Below are positions 17,559 through 26,227 of a DNA stretch of 64,000 nucleotides, piece by piece. Origin of the DNA: CAVWQV01 sp963757115 (GTDB taxonomy: Bacteria; Pseudomonadota; Alphaproteobacteria; Acetobacterales; Acetobacteraceae); NCBI GenBank assembly GCA_963757115.1, contig CAVWQV010000015.1, forward strand, positions 248,001 through 312,000, in the 5' to 3' direction. The notes under the pieces are model-generated. The model did not search any database and was not told the DNA's origin. It worked only from the letters and a program-made list of their open reading frames with translations. Numbering within the stretch: position 1 is the stretch's first letter; the number at the start of each line of letters is the position of its first letter. A program made the position numbers and the translations under genes.

Positions 17559-18968
17559 TTGACAGGACCGGCCTGGATCGTCCGCGCGCCGGACGCGCCC
17601 TACTTCATGACCGAGCACGGCGAAGCCTGGACCCCGATCGGGCAGAACGATTCCGTCAGCTGGTTCGAGCTGAACGGCCTCTATCGTCGCCGCGATCTCG
17701 CCGGGGTGGAGCGGCATCTGCGCTGGCTGGCCGACCACGGCGTGACTGTGCTGCGCCTTATGCTCGAATACGCGCAAACGGACTGGCGCTACATCGAGAA
17801 GCCTGTCGGGTGTTGGAACCCGCGCATGGTGCAGCTTTGGGACGATCTGTTCGCGCTCTGCACCGAGATCGGACTGCGCATCCTGCTGACCCCGCTCGAT
17901 ACGTTCTTCACCTGGAACCGCTGGCGCAAGCATCCCTGGAACATGAAGAACGGTGGCCCCTGCCCAAGCCGGACCAAGCTGCTGACGCATCCCGGCGCGC
18001 GGGCGGCGATGAAGGCGCGTCTTGCCTTCGCGACCGAGCGCTGGGGCGGCAGCGGCACTCTGTTCGCCTGGGACATTTACAACGAGATGCACCCAGCGCA
18101 CGGCGAGAACAACGCCCCGGCATGCTTCGCCGACTACATCGACGATGTCGGCCCCTGGCTGCGCGCACTGGAGACTCGGCTGCACGGGCGGGCGCATTTG
18201 CAATGCGTCAGCGTGTTCGGACCGGAGCTCGTCTGGAAGCCATGGATCACCGAGCCGATCTTCCGCAATCGCAACCTCGATTTCGCGAGTTCGCATTTCT
18301 ACGAGGAGGGCACGATCGACGACCCTCGGGACACGGTGGCACCCGCCATTGCGGTGGGAAATCTGGTGATGGATGCGCTGAGCCACATCGACGACGGCCG
18401 GCCGTTTTTCGATTCCGAGCACGGGCCGATCCACACTTTTAAGGACCACCACAAGACGCTGCCCGAAGCGTTCGACGACGAGTATTTCCGCCACATCCAA
18501 TGGGCGCATTTGGCTTCGGGGGGTGTTGGCGGCGGGATGCGCTGGCCCAATCGCCGGCCGCACGCGCTGACACCGGGGATGCGGCGCGCGCAGGCTGCGC
18601 TGTCCCGCTTCCTGCCGCTCGTGGACTGGACCCATTTCCGGCGCACGCCGCTGAACGGGCGATTGCGCGCGGAAACGCCGGGCGTCGTCGCATTGGGCTG
18701 TGGCGACGACGCTCAGGCCGTCGTTTGGCTGATCCGCCGCGGGCCGTTCCTGCCCGACGGGCGGCTCAGTCAGACGGAAGCTCCAGCGCGCGTGCTGGTT
18801 CCGGGCCTCCGGGATGGCGCCTACGAGGTGGTGTTATGGGACACGATTGAGGGCGCGGAGCGGGGTCGGATCAGCGAGCGATCAGATGCCGGGACGCTCG
18901 CACTGGACCTGCCGACCTTCGGCGGCGATGTCGCCCTTGCAATCAAAGCACGGCGCTGGCAGCGGTGA
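17559..18968 (+). CDS. Glycoside hydrolase, GH5-like TIM barrel
   Basis: A 469-residue putative glycosidase. The core is a clan A-like TIM barrel: GVTVLRLMLEYAQ, LRILLTPLDTFFTW, FAWDIYNEMHPAH with the acid/base glutamate after Asn, and PFFDSEHGPIH with the likely nucleophile glutamate. A C-terminal beta-rich domain (about residues 370-465) resembles the small domain of cellulase-like enzymes. There is no signal peptide, so the enzyme is probably cytoplasmic. The start is uncertain: TTG at 17559 has no clear ribosome binding site, and the ATG at 17607 (MTEHGEAW) is an alternative. It follows the ketopantoate-reductase-like gene by 9 bases. Confidence 0.78.
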   Translation: MTGPAWIVRAPDAPYFMTEHGEAWTPIGQNDSVSWFELNGLYRRRDLAGVERHLRWLADHGVTVLRLMLEYAQTDWRYIEKPVGCWNPRMVQLWDDLFALCTEIGLRILLTPLDTFFTWNRWRKHPWNMKNGGPCPSRTKLLTHPGARAAMKARLAFATERWGGSGTLFAWDIYNEMHPAHGENNAPACFADYIDDVGPWLRALETRLHGRAHLQCVSVFGPELVWKPWITEPIFRNRNLDFASSHFYEEGTIDDPRDTVAPAIAVGNLVMDALSHIDDGRPFFDSEHGPIHTFKDHHKTLPEAFDDEYFRHIQWAHLASGGVGGGMRWPNRRPHALTPGMRRAQAALSRFLPLVDWTHFRRTPLNGRLRAETPGVVALGCGDDAQAVVWLIRRGPFLPDGRLSQTEAPARVLVPGLRDGAYEVVLWDTIEGAERGRISERSDAGTLALDLPTFGGDVALAIKARRWQR

Positions 18969-19045
18969 CCTGGCTCACACCTCGCGGGCGTTGATGGTGG
19001 TAGAGCACTCGGCTTCAGCAAGTTCATTTTCCGAAAGCCGCAGGC

Positions 19046-19474
19046 ATGCCCAACCTCGTCAGAACGGCGCTTCTCCTCGCGTGCTTGCCGTTGTTCGGCT
19101 GCGCGCAAATTTGGGCGAGGCCGGGCGGAACGCCGGAAGAGTTGCAGGCCGCGAAAGCGGATTGCACAAAGCAGGCTTCTGTTAAGTTTCCCCCTGACAT
19201 GTATCGGGTCGAGGTTTCGCCTGAACATTCGACGATGCCGACAACGACCTGCAGCACGACGTTCGGAACGTATAGCTGCACGACGACGCCCGGCAGCTGG
19301 ACACCTGCGGCTTACCGATGGGACGACCGAAATGAGGAAGCGCGAGACGGCGCGATCCGGTCATGCCTGATCGCCGACGGCTGGCAGCCGGTGAGGAACA
19401 AGGAGGAGGCTGCGGCGGTGACGAACTCTGCTTCGCCGGGAACGACGATCTTGGGTAACGCGCCTCGGGAGTAA
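19046..19474 (+). CDS. Putative lipoprotein of unknown function
   Basis: A 142-residue protein with a lipoprotein signal (LLLACLPLFGC, lipobox LFGC, lipidated Cys about 19). The mature part has several cysteines (ADCTKQ, TTTCSTTF, YSCTTT) and ends with DRNEEARDGAIRSCLIADGWQPV, a Cys-x5-GW pattern seen in many small outer-membrane lipoproteins of alphaproteobacteria. No catalytic motif is seen. It begins the AT-richer stretch that also holds the two secreted paralogues. Confidence 0.7.
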   Translation: MPNLVRTALLLACLPLFGCAQIWARPGGTPEELQAAKADCTKQASVKFPPDMYRVEVSPEHSTMPTTTCSTTFGTYSCTTTPGSWTPAAYRWDDRNEEARDGAIRSCLIADGWQPVRNKEEAAAVTNSASPGTTILGNAPRE

Positions 19475-19612
19475 GTCGGATCCGCTGGCGCCGGGCCTGT
19501 CACCGAATCCCTGCGCCGCCGTTCTGGCGCGGCTGGACAGTTGGGCGACGGCTTTAACCGCCGTCATACTCGAAGAATTATAATGGTGATGGAGTTTCGG
19601 CAACACGCGGGT

Positions 19613-19641
19613 TTGAACATTGGAGGCGCGTTTTGTATGTA
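19613..19641 (+). promoter_or_regulatory. Candidate sigma-70 promoter of the secreted paralogue pair
   Basis: TTGAAC (19613-19618) and TATGTA (19636-19641) are separated by exactly 17 bases and lie about 65 bases before the first paralogue's start. The match to consensus is partial and this is a prediction by eye. Confidence 0.35.
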
Positions 19642-19705
19642 ACCTGACGGGGTGTTCCGTTTAAAGCTGTTCCTGCAAAGAAAAGCACATAGAGAGGCTT
19701 TCGTG

Positions 19706-20125
19706 ATGCGTTCATTCACTCTGGCTTTCGGCTTGTTCCTATTCTTTGCAGGTTCTGCCGCTCACGCCGTTCCTGGTTGGGCCTACACTTGGGACCATTT
19801 TGCGGTCCCTGTAGACGTCTGCGCGGCGCAGGTGCGGCAAGTTATCCAGTCGGTGACCGGGGCACCACCGGGGAATCCCACCGGGGATCTTGGTTCGGCG
19901 GCTGCCGTCGCGTCCGGGTTTGTTCCAGACACTGGCGTCATGGTCCAGTGCATTGCTTATCCTGACTTTGTCTGCAACAACATTCCTGGCTCTGCCCTGG
20001 TTATCTTTGCTTTCAGTGATGCAGGATCTGCCAGGGCGACTGTGATCCGGCAGCAGATACGCGCGGCCTTTGGTAACCCTCAGACCACCGATTGCGGTGC
20101 TGGGCGCAATCCCGTCAAAAACTAG
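19706..20125 (+). CDS. Secreted protein of unknown function, tandem paralogue 1
   Basis: A 139-residue protein with a clear signal peptide (LAFGLFLFFAGSAAHA, cleavage near residue 22). The mature part starts VPGWAYTWDHFAVPVDVCAAQ and contains VIQSVTGAPPGNPT, ASGFVPDTGVMVQCIAY and ALVIFAFSDAGSARATVIRQQI. Cysteines in the mature part (VCAAQ, QCIAY, FVCNN, TDCG) suggest disulfides. It aligns by eye with the next gene over its whole length, so this is a tandem duplication. I do not recognise the family. The ATG at 19706 has AGAGAGG upstream. DNA here is visibly AT-richer than the flanks. Confidence 0.7.
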   Translation: MRSFTLAFGLFLFFAGSAAHAVPGWAYTWDHFAVPVDVCAAQVRQVIQSVTGAPPGNPTGDLGSAAAVASGFVPDTGVMVQCIAYPDFVCNNIPGSALVIFAFSDAGSARATVIRQQIRAAFGNPQTTDCGAGRNPVKN

Positions 20126-20219
20126 GCTTTGATGGCATCGCGGCCCGATGGCGTCGGCTGAGTTTGGGGATCTTCAGCCAGAACAAAATCTTTAGCTTGA
20201 AACACGAGGGAGGGTTTTC

Positions 20220-20618
20220 ATGGTACGTGAGTTTGCTCTGGGTGCCGGCTTGTCGTTCCTTCTGTCGATCTCCCCCGCTTGGGCAGTTCCTGGCTTCGCC
20301 TATGACTTCAATGTTCATACAATATCCGTGAGCGCTTGCACGGAGAAGGCGCGCCAGGTCGTTCAGTCAGTGGTCGGCGCGCCGCCGGGCAATCCCACTG
20401 AGGGGTTGGGTCGGTGGGCGTCCGTGACCTCTGGATTTGTCTCCGATACTGGTGTCCTGGTCGAGTGCATTGCGCACGACGTCGATCCATTTTGCGGCGA
20501 ACGGTCCACGACATTCTTCGTCTTCGCCTTCAGTGATGCAGGTTCTGGCAGAGCTGCCGCTATACGGGATAAAATCATCGCCGGTTACGGGGATGCCCAT
20601 AGTCTTATCGGTTGTTGA
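20220..20618 (+). CDS. Secreted protein of unknown function, tandem paralogue 2
   Basis: A 132-residue paralogue of the preceding gene: signal peptide FALGAGLSFLLSISPAWA, then VPGFAYDFNVHTISVSACTEK, VVQSVVGAPPGNPT, TSGFVSDTGVLVECIAH, FFVFAFSDAGSGRAAAIRDKI and a terminal cysteine. Shared invariant features are VPG-AY, QSV-GAPPGNPT, SGFV-DTGV-V-CIA and FAFSDAGS-RA--IR. GGAGGG precedes the ATG closely. The 94-base spacer from paralogue 1 has no obvious terminator, so the two may be co-transcribed. The function is unknown; export and cysteine conservation point to a periplasmic or secreted role. Confidence 0.7.
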   Translation: MVREFALGAGLSFLLSISPAWAVPGFAYDFNVHTISVSACTEKARQVVQSVVGAPPGNPTEGLGRWASVTSGFVSDTGVLVECIAHDVDPFCGERSTTFFVFAFSDAGSGRAAAIRDKIIAGYGDAHSLIGC

Positions 20619-21016
20619 ACGCCCGCCTCGATCTGCTGCAAACCGCCAAGATCATCCGCGACACCGCCCTCGCGCTGGTCGCCGCCGGGGGCGCCGAGAT
20701 GGGCTACAGCGCGCTCTTGTGCGGTCCGTCATGGCGGGCGCGAGGCCTGCTCGTTCTTCCTCGTTTCCATGCTCGAGAGCCCTTCCAGCAGCATCGAGTG
20801 GGTGCGGCTCCGGTATGGGGCCATTTCGAGGGGCTTACAAAAACCTTCTGAATCTGGACGACGAGGGCCGGCGCTGCGTCTTCCAGGTGTTCTGGAACGC
20901 CACGCGGCTGGAGGTGCGCTGATCGTCGACGAGCAAAGGTTTGTAAGTTAATCCGACTGCGAAACTGCCGCATAGTATCAATGCTCAACCAGAGAAACGG
21001 GCGTGCCGAAGGTGCG
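20619..21016. other. Intergenic stretch with broken coding traces
   Basis: No convincing gene. Short helical-looking peptides occur in different plus-strand frames: LNARLDLLQTAKIIRDTA from 20634, then IEWVRLRYGA, then NLDDEGRRCVFQVFWNATRL ending at 20922. This is the appearance of a small gene broken by frameshifts, but I do not recognise it. The last 90 bases before the lpxXL stop hold nothing visible. Confidence 0.25.
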
Positions 21017-21946
21017 CTACGGCCTGCCCACCATCCCACGGGGCAATGGGCGCCACCGGCGATGGAGCCAGAGCCATTGCTCGGGATGTTCGCGGATCCA
21101 GCCCTCGACGATGCCGGTCACCATCTGCATCGTCCCTAGGATGTCGACCTGGCCGGCGGCGTCGCGAGGGAGGGAGAGGGGACCCACGGCGTCCACGCGG
21201 AAGCGATGCTCACGCAGGCGCACCACGCGCACGCCCACCACGGGGCAGTCGTATTGCCGTGCCAGGCGGGCCAGGGTCGGGTTCGCCTTGCAGCGCCGGC
21301 CGAAGAACGTCACGTCCACGCCGCGCGACCAGTGCTGATCGACCAGCATCCCGAGATGCTCGCCCTGGTTCAGGGCGCCCGCCATCTCGAACACCGCCTC
21401 GGCGCGGCCGCGGATCAGCCGCCCCATGAGGCCCTGCCTGATTCGGGTAATGGCCGCCGCGACCGAGCGGTTGTTTGGCATCCGGTAGACCACCGCGGTC
21501 GGCATTCCGTGCGCCGCCGCAGCCACCGCCGGCAGCTCCCAGTTGCCGAGATGGGCGGCAAAGGCCAGGGCCGGCTTGCCGTCGGCGGCGAGCTCCTCGA
21601 ACAGCCGCACAGCGGCGGCATCGACGATGATCCGGCCCTCCGTGTCGGGCCGGCCGACCTCGTAGTCCCACAGCCTGCCGAGATGGACGTATTCGCCGGC
21701 GACGCGGCCCAAGTTTTCCCACACGCCACGTAAGGTCTGCTCGATCCACTCGCTGTCCCGCTCGGGGAACGCCGACCGCAGATTGGCGCGTCCTAGGCGG
21801 TGGACGGGAAGCAGCGGGCCGCAGCGCCGGGCGATGGCGCCGCACAGATCGGACGCGCGATCAGGGTCGACGCGGCGCAGCAGGCCGAACAGGCCGTTGA
21901 CGAGCGCCCCGACCAGCCGGTCGCCCCACTGGGCGGCCCGCTTCAA
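21017..21946 (-). CDS. lpxXL: Lipid A very-long-chain fatty acyltransferase LpxXL
   Basis: A 309-residue inner-membrane acyltransferase of the LpxL/HtrB family. The catalytic H-x4-E motif is HLGNWE, followed by VVYRMPNNRSV, the MLVDQHWSRGVDVTFFGR segment and the C-terminal HPEQWLWLHRRW motif. As the last gene of the acpXL cluster it is expected to transfer the 27-hydroxyoctacosanoyl-type chain from AcpXL to the lipid A precursor. Its start overlaps the end of adh2XL by four bases, which indicates translational coupling. Confidence 0.9.
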   Translation of the reverse strand: MKRAAQWGDRLVGALVNGLFGLLRRVDPDRASDLCGAIARRCGPLLPVHRLGRANLRSAFPERDSEWIEQTLRGVWENLGRVAGEYVHLGRLWDYEVGRPDTEGRIIVDAAAVRLFEELAADGKPALAFAAHLGNWELPAVAAAAHGMPTAVVYRMPNNRSVAAAITRIRQGLMGRLIRGRAEAVFEMAGALNQGEHLGMLVDQHWSRGVDVTFFGRRCKANPTLARLARQYDCPVVGVRVVRLREHRFRVDAVGPLSLPRDAAGQVDILGTMQMVTGIVEGWIREHPEQWLWLHRRWRPLPRGMVGRP

Positions 21947-22974
21947 AGTGTGACCAGGATCTTGCCGAATACGTCCCGGCTCGCGAGCCGATCGAGGCCG
22001 AGGCGGAAATCGGCAAAGTCATAGCGGGTGTCGATCACCGGAAGCACGCCGGACGCAATGCGTTCGAGCGCATTGCGGAGGCTGTGCAGCGGGGCGCCGA
22101 ACGAGCCTGTGATCCGGTATTGTTGCTGGAACAGCTGCATCAGGTTGAGAGTCGCGGACGGCCCGGAGGTGGCGCCGCACGACACCAGCCGGCCGCCGCG
22201 CCGAAGCGACAGGAGCGAGCCGTTCCACGTTTCGGCGCCGACATGCTCAAACACCACATCGACGCCGCGCTTGCGCGTGAGCTTGCGCACCACGCCCTCG
22301 AAGCGATCGGTCCGATAGTTGATGACGTGATCGGCCCCGAGCGCTTGCGCCCGCTCCGCCTTGCCGTCGCTGCCGACGGTCGTGATGACGGTGCAGCCCA
22401 GCGATTTGGCGATGCGGATGGCGATGCTGCCGATGCCCGAGCCGCCGGCGTGGACCAGGATCGTTTCACCCGGTTCGAGTTGGGCGTTGTCGAACAGCAT
22501 GTGCTCGACCGTGGCATACGCTACCGGGACGCAAGCCGCATGGGCGGCATCCACCCCATCCGGTACTGCAACGACGAGGCGCGCCGGATGATTGACGAGC
22601 CGCTGGGCAAATCCGTCGACGTGAAAGCCGCGCACGCCTTCGGGGTTCTCGCAAAGATTGTCCTGGCCGCGCCGGCAGAACCGGCAGACGCCGCAGGTCA
22701 GCGCGGAGTAGGGCACCACAACCTGCCCGACCGTGATCCCGGTCACGTCCGGTCCGAGCGCCGCGATTTCGCCGGCTGCCTCCGCCCCCACGGTGAGCGG
22801 GAATTGCCGCTTGGCGAAAGCCATTCCCCGATAACCCCACACGTCGATATGGTTGAGGGCCACGGTGTTGATGCGCAGCTGCACTTCCCCCGGGCCGGGC
22901 GGCGGGGGAGGAGCACGCTCGACAAGAGCGATCTCGCGTTCGGCCAGCAACTGGAGCGCGGGTATCCCGGCCAT
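21943..22974 (-). CDS. adh2XL: Zinc-type alcohol dehydrogenase / enoyl reductase of the acpXL cluster
   Basis: A 343-residue medium-chain dehydrogenase/reductase. It has the structural zinc cysteines in CGVCRFCRRGQDNLC, the NADPH-binding HAGGSGIGSIAIRIAKSLG, and GADHVINYRTD. In this cluster it is the likely enoyl reduction step, or another reduction, during VLCFA elongation; that role is inferred from context in rhizobia. It starts 8 bases after the fabF1XL stop. Confidence 0.88.
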   Translation of the reverse strand: MAGIPALQLLAEREIALVERAPPPPPGPGEVQLRINTVALNHIDVWGYRGMAFAKRQFPLTVGAEAAGEIAALGPDVTGITVGQVVVPYSALTCGVCRFCRRGQDNLCENPEGVRGFHVDGFAQRLVNHPARLVVAVPDGVDAAHAACVPVAYATVEHMLFDNAQLEPGETILVHAGGSGIGSIAIRIAKSLGCTVITTVGSDGKAERAQALGADHVINYRTDRFEGVVRKLTRKRGVDVVFEHVGAETWNGSLLSLRRGGRLVSCGATSGPSATLNLMQLFQQQYRITGSFGAPLHSLRNALERIASGVLPVIDTRYDFADFRLGLDRLASRDVFGKILVTL

Positions 22975-22982
22975 GATGCGGG

Positions 22983-24266
22983 TCAGCCCGGTTCTGCCGC
23001 CAGCACCAGCGACACGTTCTGCCCGCCGAAGCCGAACGAGTTGGAGATCGTCCGCGTCACGCTCGTATCGCGCGCAACGTTGGGGACGCAGTCCACCGGC
23101 AGCGCCGGGTCCGGGATGTCATAATTGATGGTCGGCGGCAGCCGCCCGTGCCGCATCGCGAGAATGGAGAACACCGCCTCGATCGCCCCGGCCGCCGTCA
23201 GCGTGTGCCCGATCATGGACTTGTTCGAAGACACCGGGATCCGGCCCGCACGCTCGCCGAACACGGTGGAAAGTCCGAGCCATTCCATCTTGTCGTTCTC
23301 CGGCGTGCCGGTGCCGTGCGCATTGACGTAGCCGACATCGTCGGGCGCAACGCCCGCGTCTTCGATCGCCTGACGGATGCACGCGATGATCGGCTTGCCG
23401 TCCGGGCTGGAACGGGTGCGGTGGAAGCTGTCGGCGGCCTCGCCGCAGCCTTCCACCACGCCCAGGATGCGGGCGCCCCGCGCGCTCGCGTGCGCGAGGC
23501 TCTCCAGCACGAGCGCTCCGGCCCCTTCGGCCATCACGAAGCCGTCCCGATCCTTCGAGAACGGCCGGGCGGCGGAGGCGGGTGGATCGTTGCGGGTGGA
23601 TAGCGCCGATAGCAGCGAGAAGCGGATAAGCGACTCCTGCGTAACGGACGCGTCGGTGCCGGCGCACAACGCCGCTTCCGTCTCGCCCCGTCGGATGGCT
23701 TCCACACCGAGCTGGATCGCGGTTCCGCCAGACGCGCACGCGGTCGACGTCGAAACCGGCGAGCCTTTCGTGCCGAACCGGTCGGCCAGGTTGGCGGCCA
23801 AGGAACCGAACAGGAACCGGCGGTGCCACCGCTCGAAATCGCCCGTGCTGCCCGCACGAAGCAGGTCGCTGTAGGTCACGCCGTCACCGGCGCCGCTGGC
23901 AGCGGCGAGCACCCGGCGCTGCGGCCAGTCCAGTTCGACCGGCGGAACGGCGAGGAAGAGCGGGCCCGGGAAATCGCCCGGACGGCCGATGCCGGCCTCG
24001 ATGACGGCCTCCTCGATGACGAGGCCTGCGAGCGTCTCCGTCAGGCCCGCCGCGGTCGGCTCCTCCTGCGGCACGAAGTCCACGGTGCCTGCCACAGTCG
24101 TCCGCAGCCCTTCGGTCGGGAACCTTGCGATGCGCCGGATGCCCGACTGTCCGCCGGTCAGCGCTGCCCAGTTGTCGGCCTGTCCACCGCCGAGCGCCGT
24201 CAGCACGCCCATCCCGGTCACGACCACGACCGGACGCCGTTTGGCATCAAGATGCGAACCGGGCAT
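22983..24266 (-). CDS. fabF1XL: Beta-ketoacyl-ACP synthase, fabF1XL
   Basis: A 427-residue condensing enzyme with the full KAS II triad: Cys177 in STACASGG, the first His in NAHGTGTPEND and the second in NKSMIGHTLTAAGA. It should be the active condensing subunit that elongates the VLCFA on AcpXL. The ATG at 24266 (MPGSHLDA) follows GGAGG; the longer open frame upstream is antisense-like shadow coding. It lies 10 bases after fabF2XL. Confidence 0.9.
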   Translation of the reverse strand: MPGSHLDAKRRPVVVVTGMGVLTALGGGQADNWAALTGGQSGIRRIARFPTEGLRTTVAGTVDFVPQEEPTAAGLTETLAGLVIEEAVIEAGIGRPGDFPGPLFLAVPPVELDWPQRRVLAAASGAGDGVTYSDLLRAGSTGDFERWHRRFLFGSLAANLADRFGTKGSPVSTSTACASGGTAIQLGVEAIRRGETEAALCAGTDASVTQESLIRFSLLSALSTRNDPPASAARPFSKDRDGFVMAEGAGALVLESLAHASARGARILGVVEGCGEAADSFHRTRSSPDGKPIIACIRQAIEDAGVAPDDVGYVNAHGTGTPENDKMEWLGLSTVFGERAGRIPVSSNKSMIGHTLTAAGAIEAVFSILAMRHGRLPPTINYDIPDPALPVDCVPNVARDTSVTRTISNSFGFGGQNVSLVLAAEPG

Positions 24267-24276
24267 TCCGCCTCCG

Positions 24277-25467
24277 CTAAACGGCCTCAACGAGAGCCAG
24301 ACCCTCGCCGCGCCAATGACCCCAGCACGAAATGACCACTTGCCGAAGCATGCCTGACATGGGGGCCTCCGTCGCCTCGAGCGGCGGGAACAGCCTACCC
24401 TGCGACAAGGCGGCGGTCGCAAGCGCGATGCAAGCGGGGAAGGTAGGCTCCAGGCCGTGCCCGAGCGCCGTTCCTGCGGCACGCACCGGAAACCCGGTCT
24501 CGGCAAGGAACGCCTGCTCCTCCCTGGTCGGCTCGGGCGCGCCGGACGCGCCGGAGATGCAGGCGACACCCTCTGTCGCGAGCAACGGCCGCATGGCGGC
24601 CAGTTGGCGGACGGCGGTGGTCCGGGCGGAGCCGTGCGTGCGCCGCCCACCATCGCTCGCGACGGCGACGATCCGGCTCAACGGTCGAGCACCGCGGGAG
24701 GCGGCGTGATCGCGACTTTCCAGCACGAGGAAGCAGCCGACCGACCCGAGGACAATTCCGCCACCCTTTGCCTGCCTCGCCCAGACCGGATCATACTCGT
24801 CCTGCAAGAGCATTCGCCCGAGCGCGAATTCCAGGAGGAGGTCGGGTCGCTCGGCGTTGAACGATCCGCCGACCAGGATCACGTCCCCTTGTCCGGCCGC
24901 AATTCGGGCACATGCGATGCGCACCGCATCAATGCCCGCCGCTTCTTCACCCATGAAGGTGCGTGACGAGCCGACCACCCCGTGCACGACGGAGATGTTG
25001 CCGGCGAGCAGGTTGGATAACTGTGCGAGGAACAAGGTCGGTCGAAGGTCGGCCATCAACCGCTCGTTGAGCAGCACTTCGGGGCGCTCGGCATGGGGCA
25101 GGGCGGAGAGGATCGCGGTGTCCACCCCGTAGTCGCGCTCGCCGCCGCCGGCCGCGACGATCATGTCCGTGCGTTCCAGCAACCCGACATTGCCTTTCAG
25201 CCCAGCCTGCTCCAGGGCCAAGCCGGCGGCGTAGGTGCCGATCCGTTGCCAGGCCTCCATTTGGCGCTGATCACCCTTCTTCGGGATCTGCCGATCGAAC
25301 TCGAGGCGGGTCATTGGGTGGACGGTGAACGGGGCGAACCGCTCCGCGTCCACGACCGGATGCACCCCGTCAGGCCGGTCCAGCGCCGCCCAGTGCGCGT
25401 CTAGTCCCTCGCCCAGGCTGGAAACCAACCCGATCCCGGTAATCAGCACGTCTCGGCCATCAGCCAT
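24277..25467 (-). CDS. fabF2XL: KAS-like partner subunit, fabF2XL
   Basis: A 396-residue ketoacyl-synthase fold protein (LITGIGLVSSLGEGLDAHWAAL). The position of the active-site cysteine reads GSSRTFMGEEAAGID, and no HGTGT motif is seen, so it cannot condense on its own. This is the expected state of FabF2XL, which probably pairs with FabF1XL like a chain-length factor. The ATG at 25467 (MADGRDVL) is used; it overlaps the fabZXL end by 8 bases, a sign of coupling. Confidence 0.87.
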   Translation of the reverse strand: MADGRDVLITGIGLVSSLGEGLDAHWAALDRPDGVHPVVDAERFAPFTVHPMTRLEFDRQIPKKGDQRQMEAWQRIGTYAAGLALEQAGLKGNVGLLERTDMIVAAGGGERDYGVDTAILSALPHAERPEVLLNERLMADLRPTLFLAQLSNLLAGNISVVHGVVGSSRTFMGEEAAGIDAVRIACARIAAGQGDVILVGGSFNAERPDLLLEFALGRMLLQDEYDPVWARQAKGGGIVLGSVGCFLVLESRDHAASRGARPLSRIVAVASDGGRRTHGSARTTAVRQLAAMRPLLATEGVACISGASGAPEPTREEQAFLAETGFPVRAAGTALGHGLEPTFPACIALATAALSQGRLFPPLEATEAPMSGMLRQVVISCWGHWRGEGLALVEAV

Positions 25468-25930
25468 CGAACAGCTCCGCCGGCGCACCGATCCGGCGAG
25501 CGACTTGCAGCAACGCCGCCCGGGCGGTCTCGTTGGGGAATGGCAACACGCGGAAGGTGGTGGCGGCCTCCGCCACCGTCTTGCCCTCGCATCGGATACG
25601 TCCGTTCGCGACGGCGTATCCCGAGCCCTCGTGCAAAAGTTGCGCTTCCACGTCCAAACTCTGCCCGGGGGTCACAAACTGACGGAGCTTCGCCTCCTTG
25701 ACTTGCGCCAGGAACGCCATGCGGGTGAACCGGAGCAACCCCGTGACCAGCCATCCGCCCGTTTGCGCGATCATTTCGATCATCAGCACGCCGGGCAGGA
25801 TCGGATGGCCCGGAAAGTGCCCTTCGAAGACGGGGCTAGTGTCGGGAACCTGGCAGGAAACACTGATGCTGCGGGCGTCGGAGTCGAAGGCGGTGATCCG
25901 ATCGACGAGCTGGAAGTATTCGAGCTGCAT
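25460..25930 (-). CDS. fabZXL: 3-hydroxyacyl-ACP dehydratase FabZXL
   Basis: A 156-residue hot-dog-fold dehydratase. The catalytic His is in FEGHFPGHPILPGVLMIEM, where the glutamate of MIEM is the second catalytic residue, and TRMAFLAQVKEAKLRQFVTPGQ is typical of FabZ. It removes water from the 3-hydroxyacyl intermediate during VLCFA synthesis on AcpXL. It lies 12 bases after acpXL. Confidence 0.9.
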   Translation of the reverse strand: MQLEYFQLVDRITAFDSDARSISVSCQVPDTSPVFEGHFPGHPILPGVLMIEMIAQTGGWLVTGLLRFTRMAFLAQVKEAKLRQFVTPGQSLDVEAQLLHEGSGYAVANGRIRCEGKTVAEAATTFRVLPFPNETARAALLQVARRIGAPAELFDG

Positions 25931-25942
25931 CCCGAGCCGCGG

Positions 25943-26227
25943 TCAGGCGGCCTTCGCCGCCACCAGCCCGTCGATGTTCGTGCTCAGGTTCTTCAGCACG
26001 AAATACTGGTCGGACGACACCTTTCCCTCGTTGACCTCCTGCGTCCACTGCTCGAGCGGCATCTTGATGCCGAAGGCTTTGTCGATGGCGAATGCGACGT
26101 CGAGGAAATCCAAGCTGTCGATGCCAAGATCGTTGATGGCGTGGCTGTCGGGCGTGATCTTCTCGCGCGGGATGTCGCAAGTTTCCGAGATGATGCCCGC
26201 AACAGTGTCAAAGGTGGGAGCCGACAT
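25943..26227 (-). CDS. acpXL: Acyl carrier protein AcpXL
   Basis: A 94-residue specialised acyl carrier protein. The phosphopantetheine serine is in LGIDSLDFLDV, and the C-terminal KMPLEQWTQEVNEGKV plus YFVLKNL are diagnostic of AcpXL, which carries the very-long-chain hydroxy fatty acid for lipid A. It is the first gene of the six-gene cluster. AGAGG precedes the ATG. The 167-base gap to the spoVR stop upstream probably holds its promoter, but I see no clear consensus. Confidence 0.93.
   Translation of the reverse strand: MSAPTFDTVAGIISETCDIPREKITPDSHAINDLGIDSLDFLDVAFAIDKAFGIKMPLEQWTQEVNEGKVSSDQYFVLKNLSTNIDGLVAAKAA

Noticed and set aside
17181..18635. A 484-codon minus-strand open frame opposite the reductase and glycoside hydrolase genes
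   Set aside because: Same shadow character; the plus-strand proteins have family motifs throughout.
24277..25467. fabF2XL as a decayed pseudogene because of the lost cysteine
   Set aside because: The frame is intact, coupling overlap is kept, and absence of the cysteine is expected for this cluster member.
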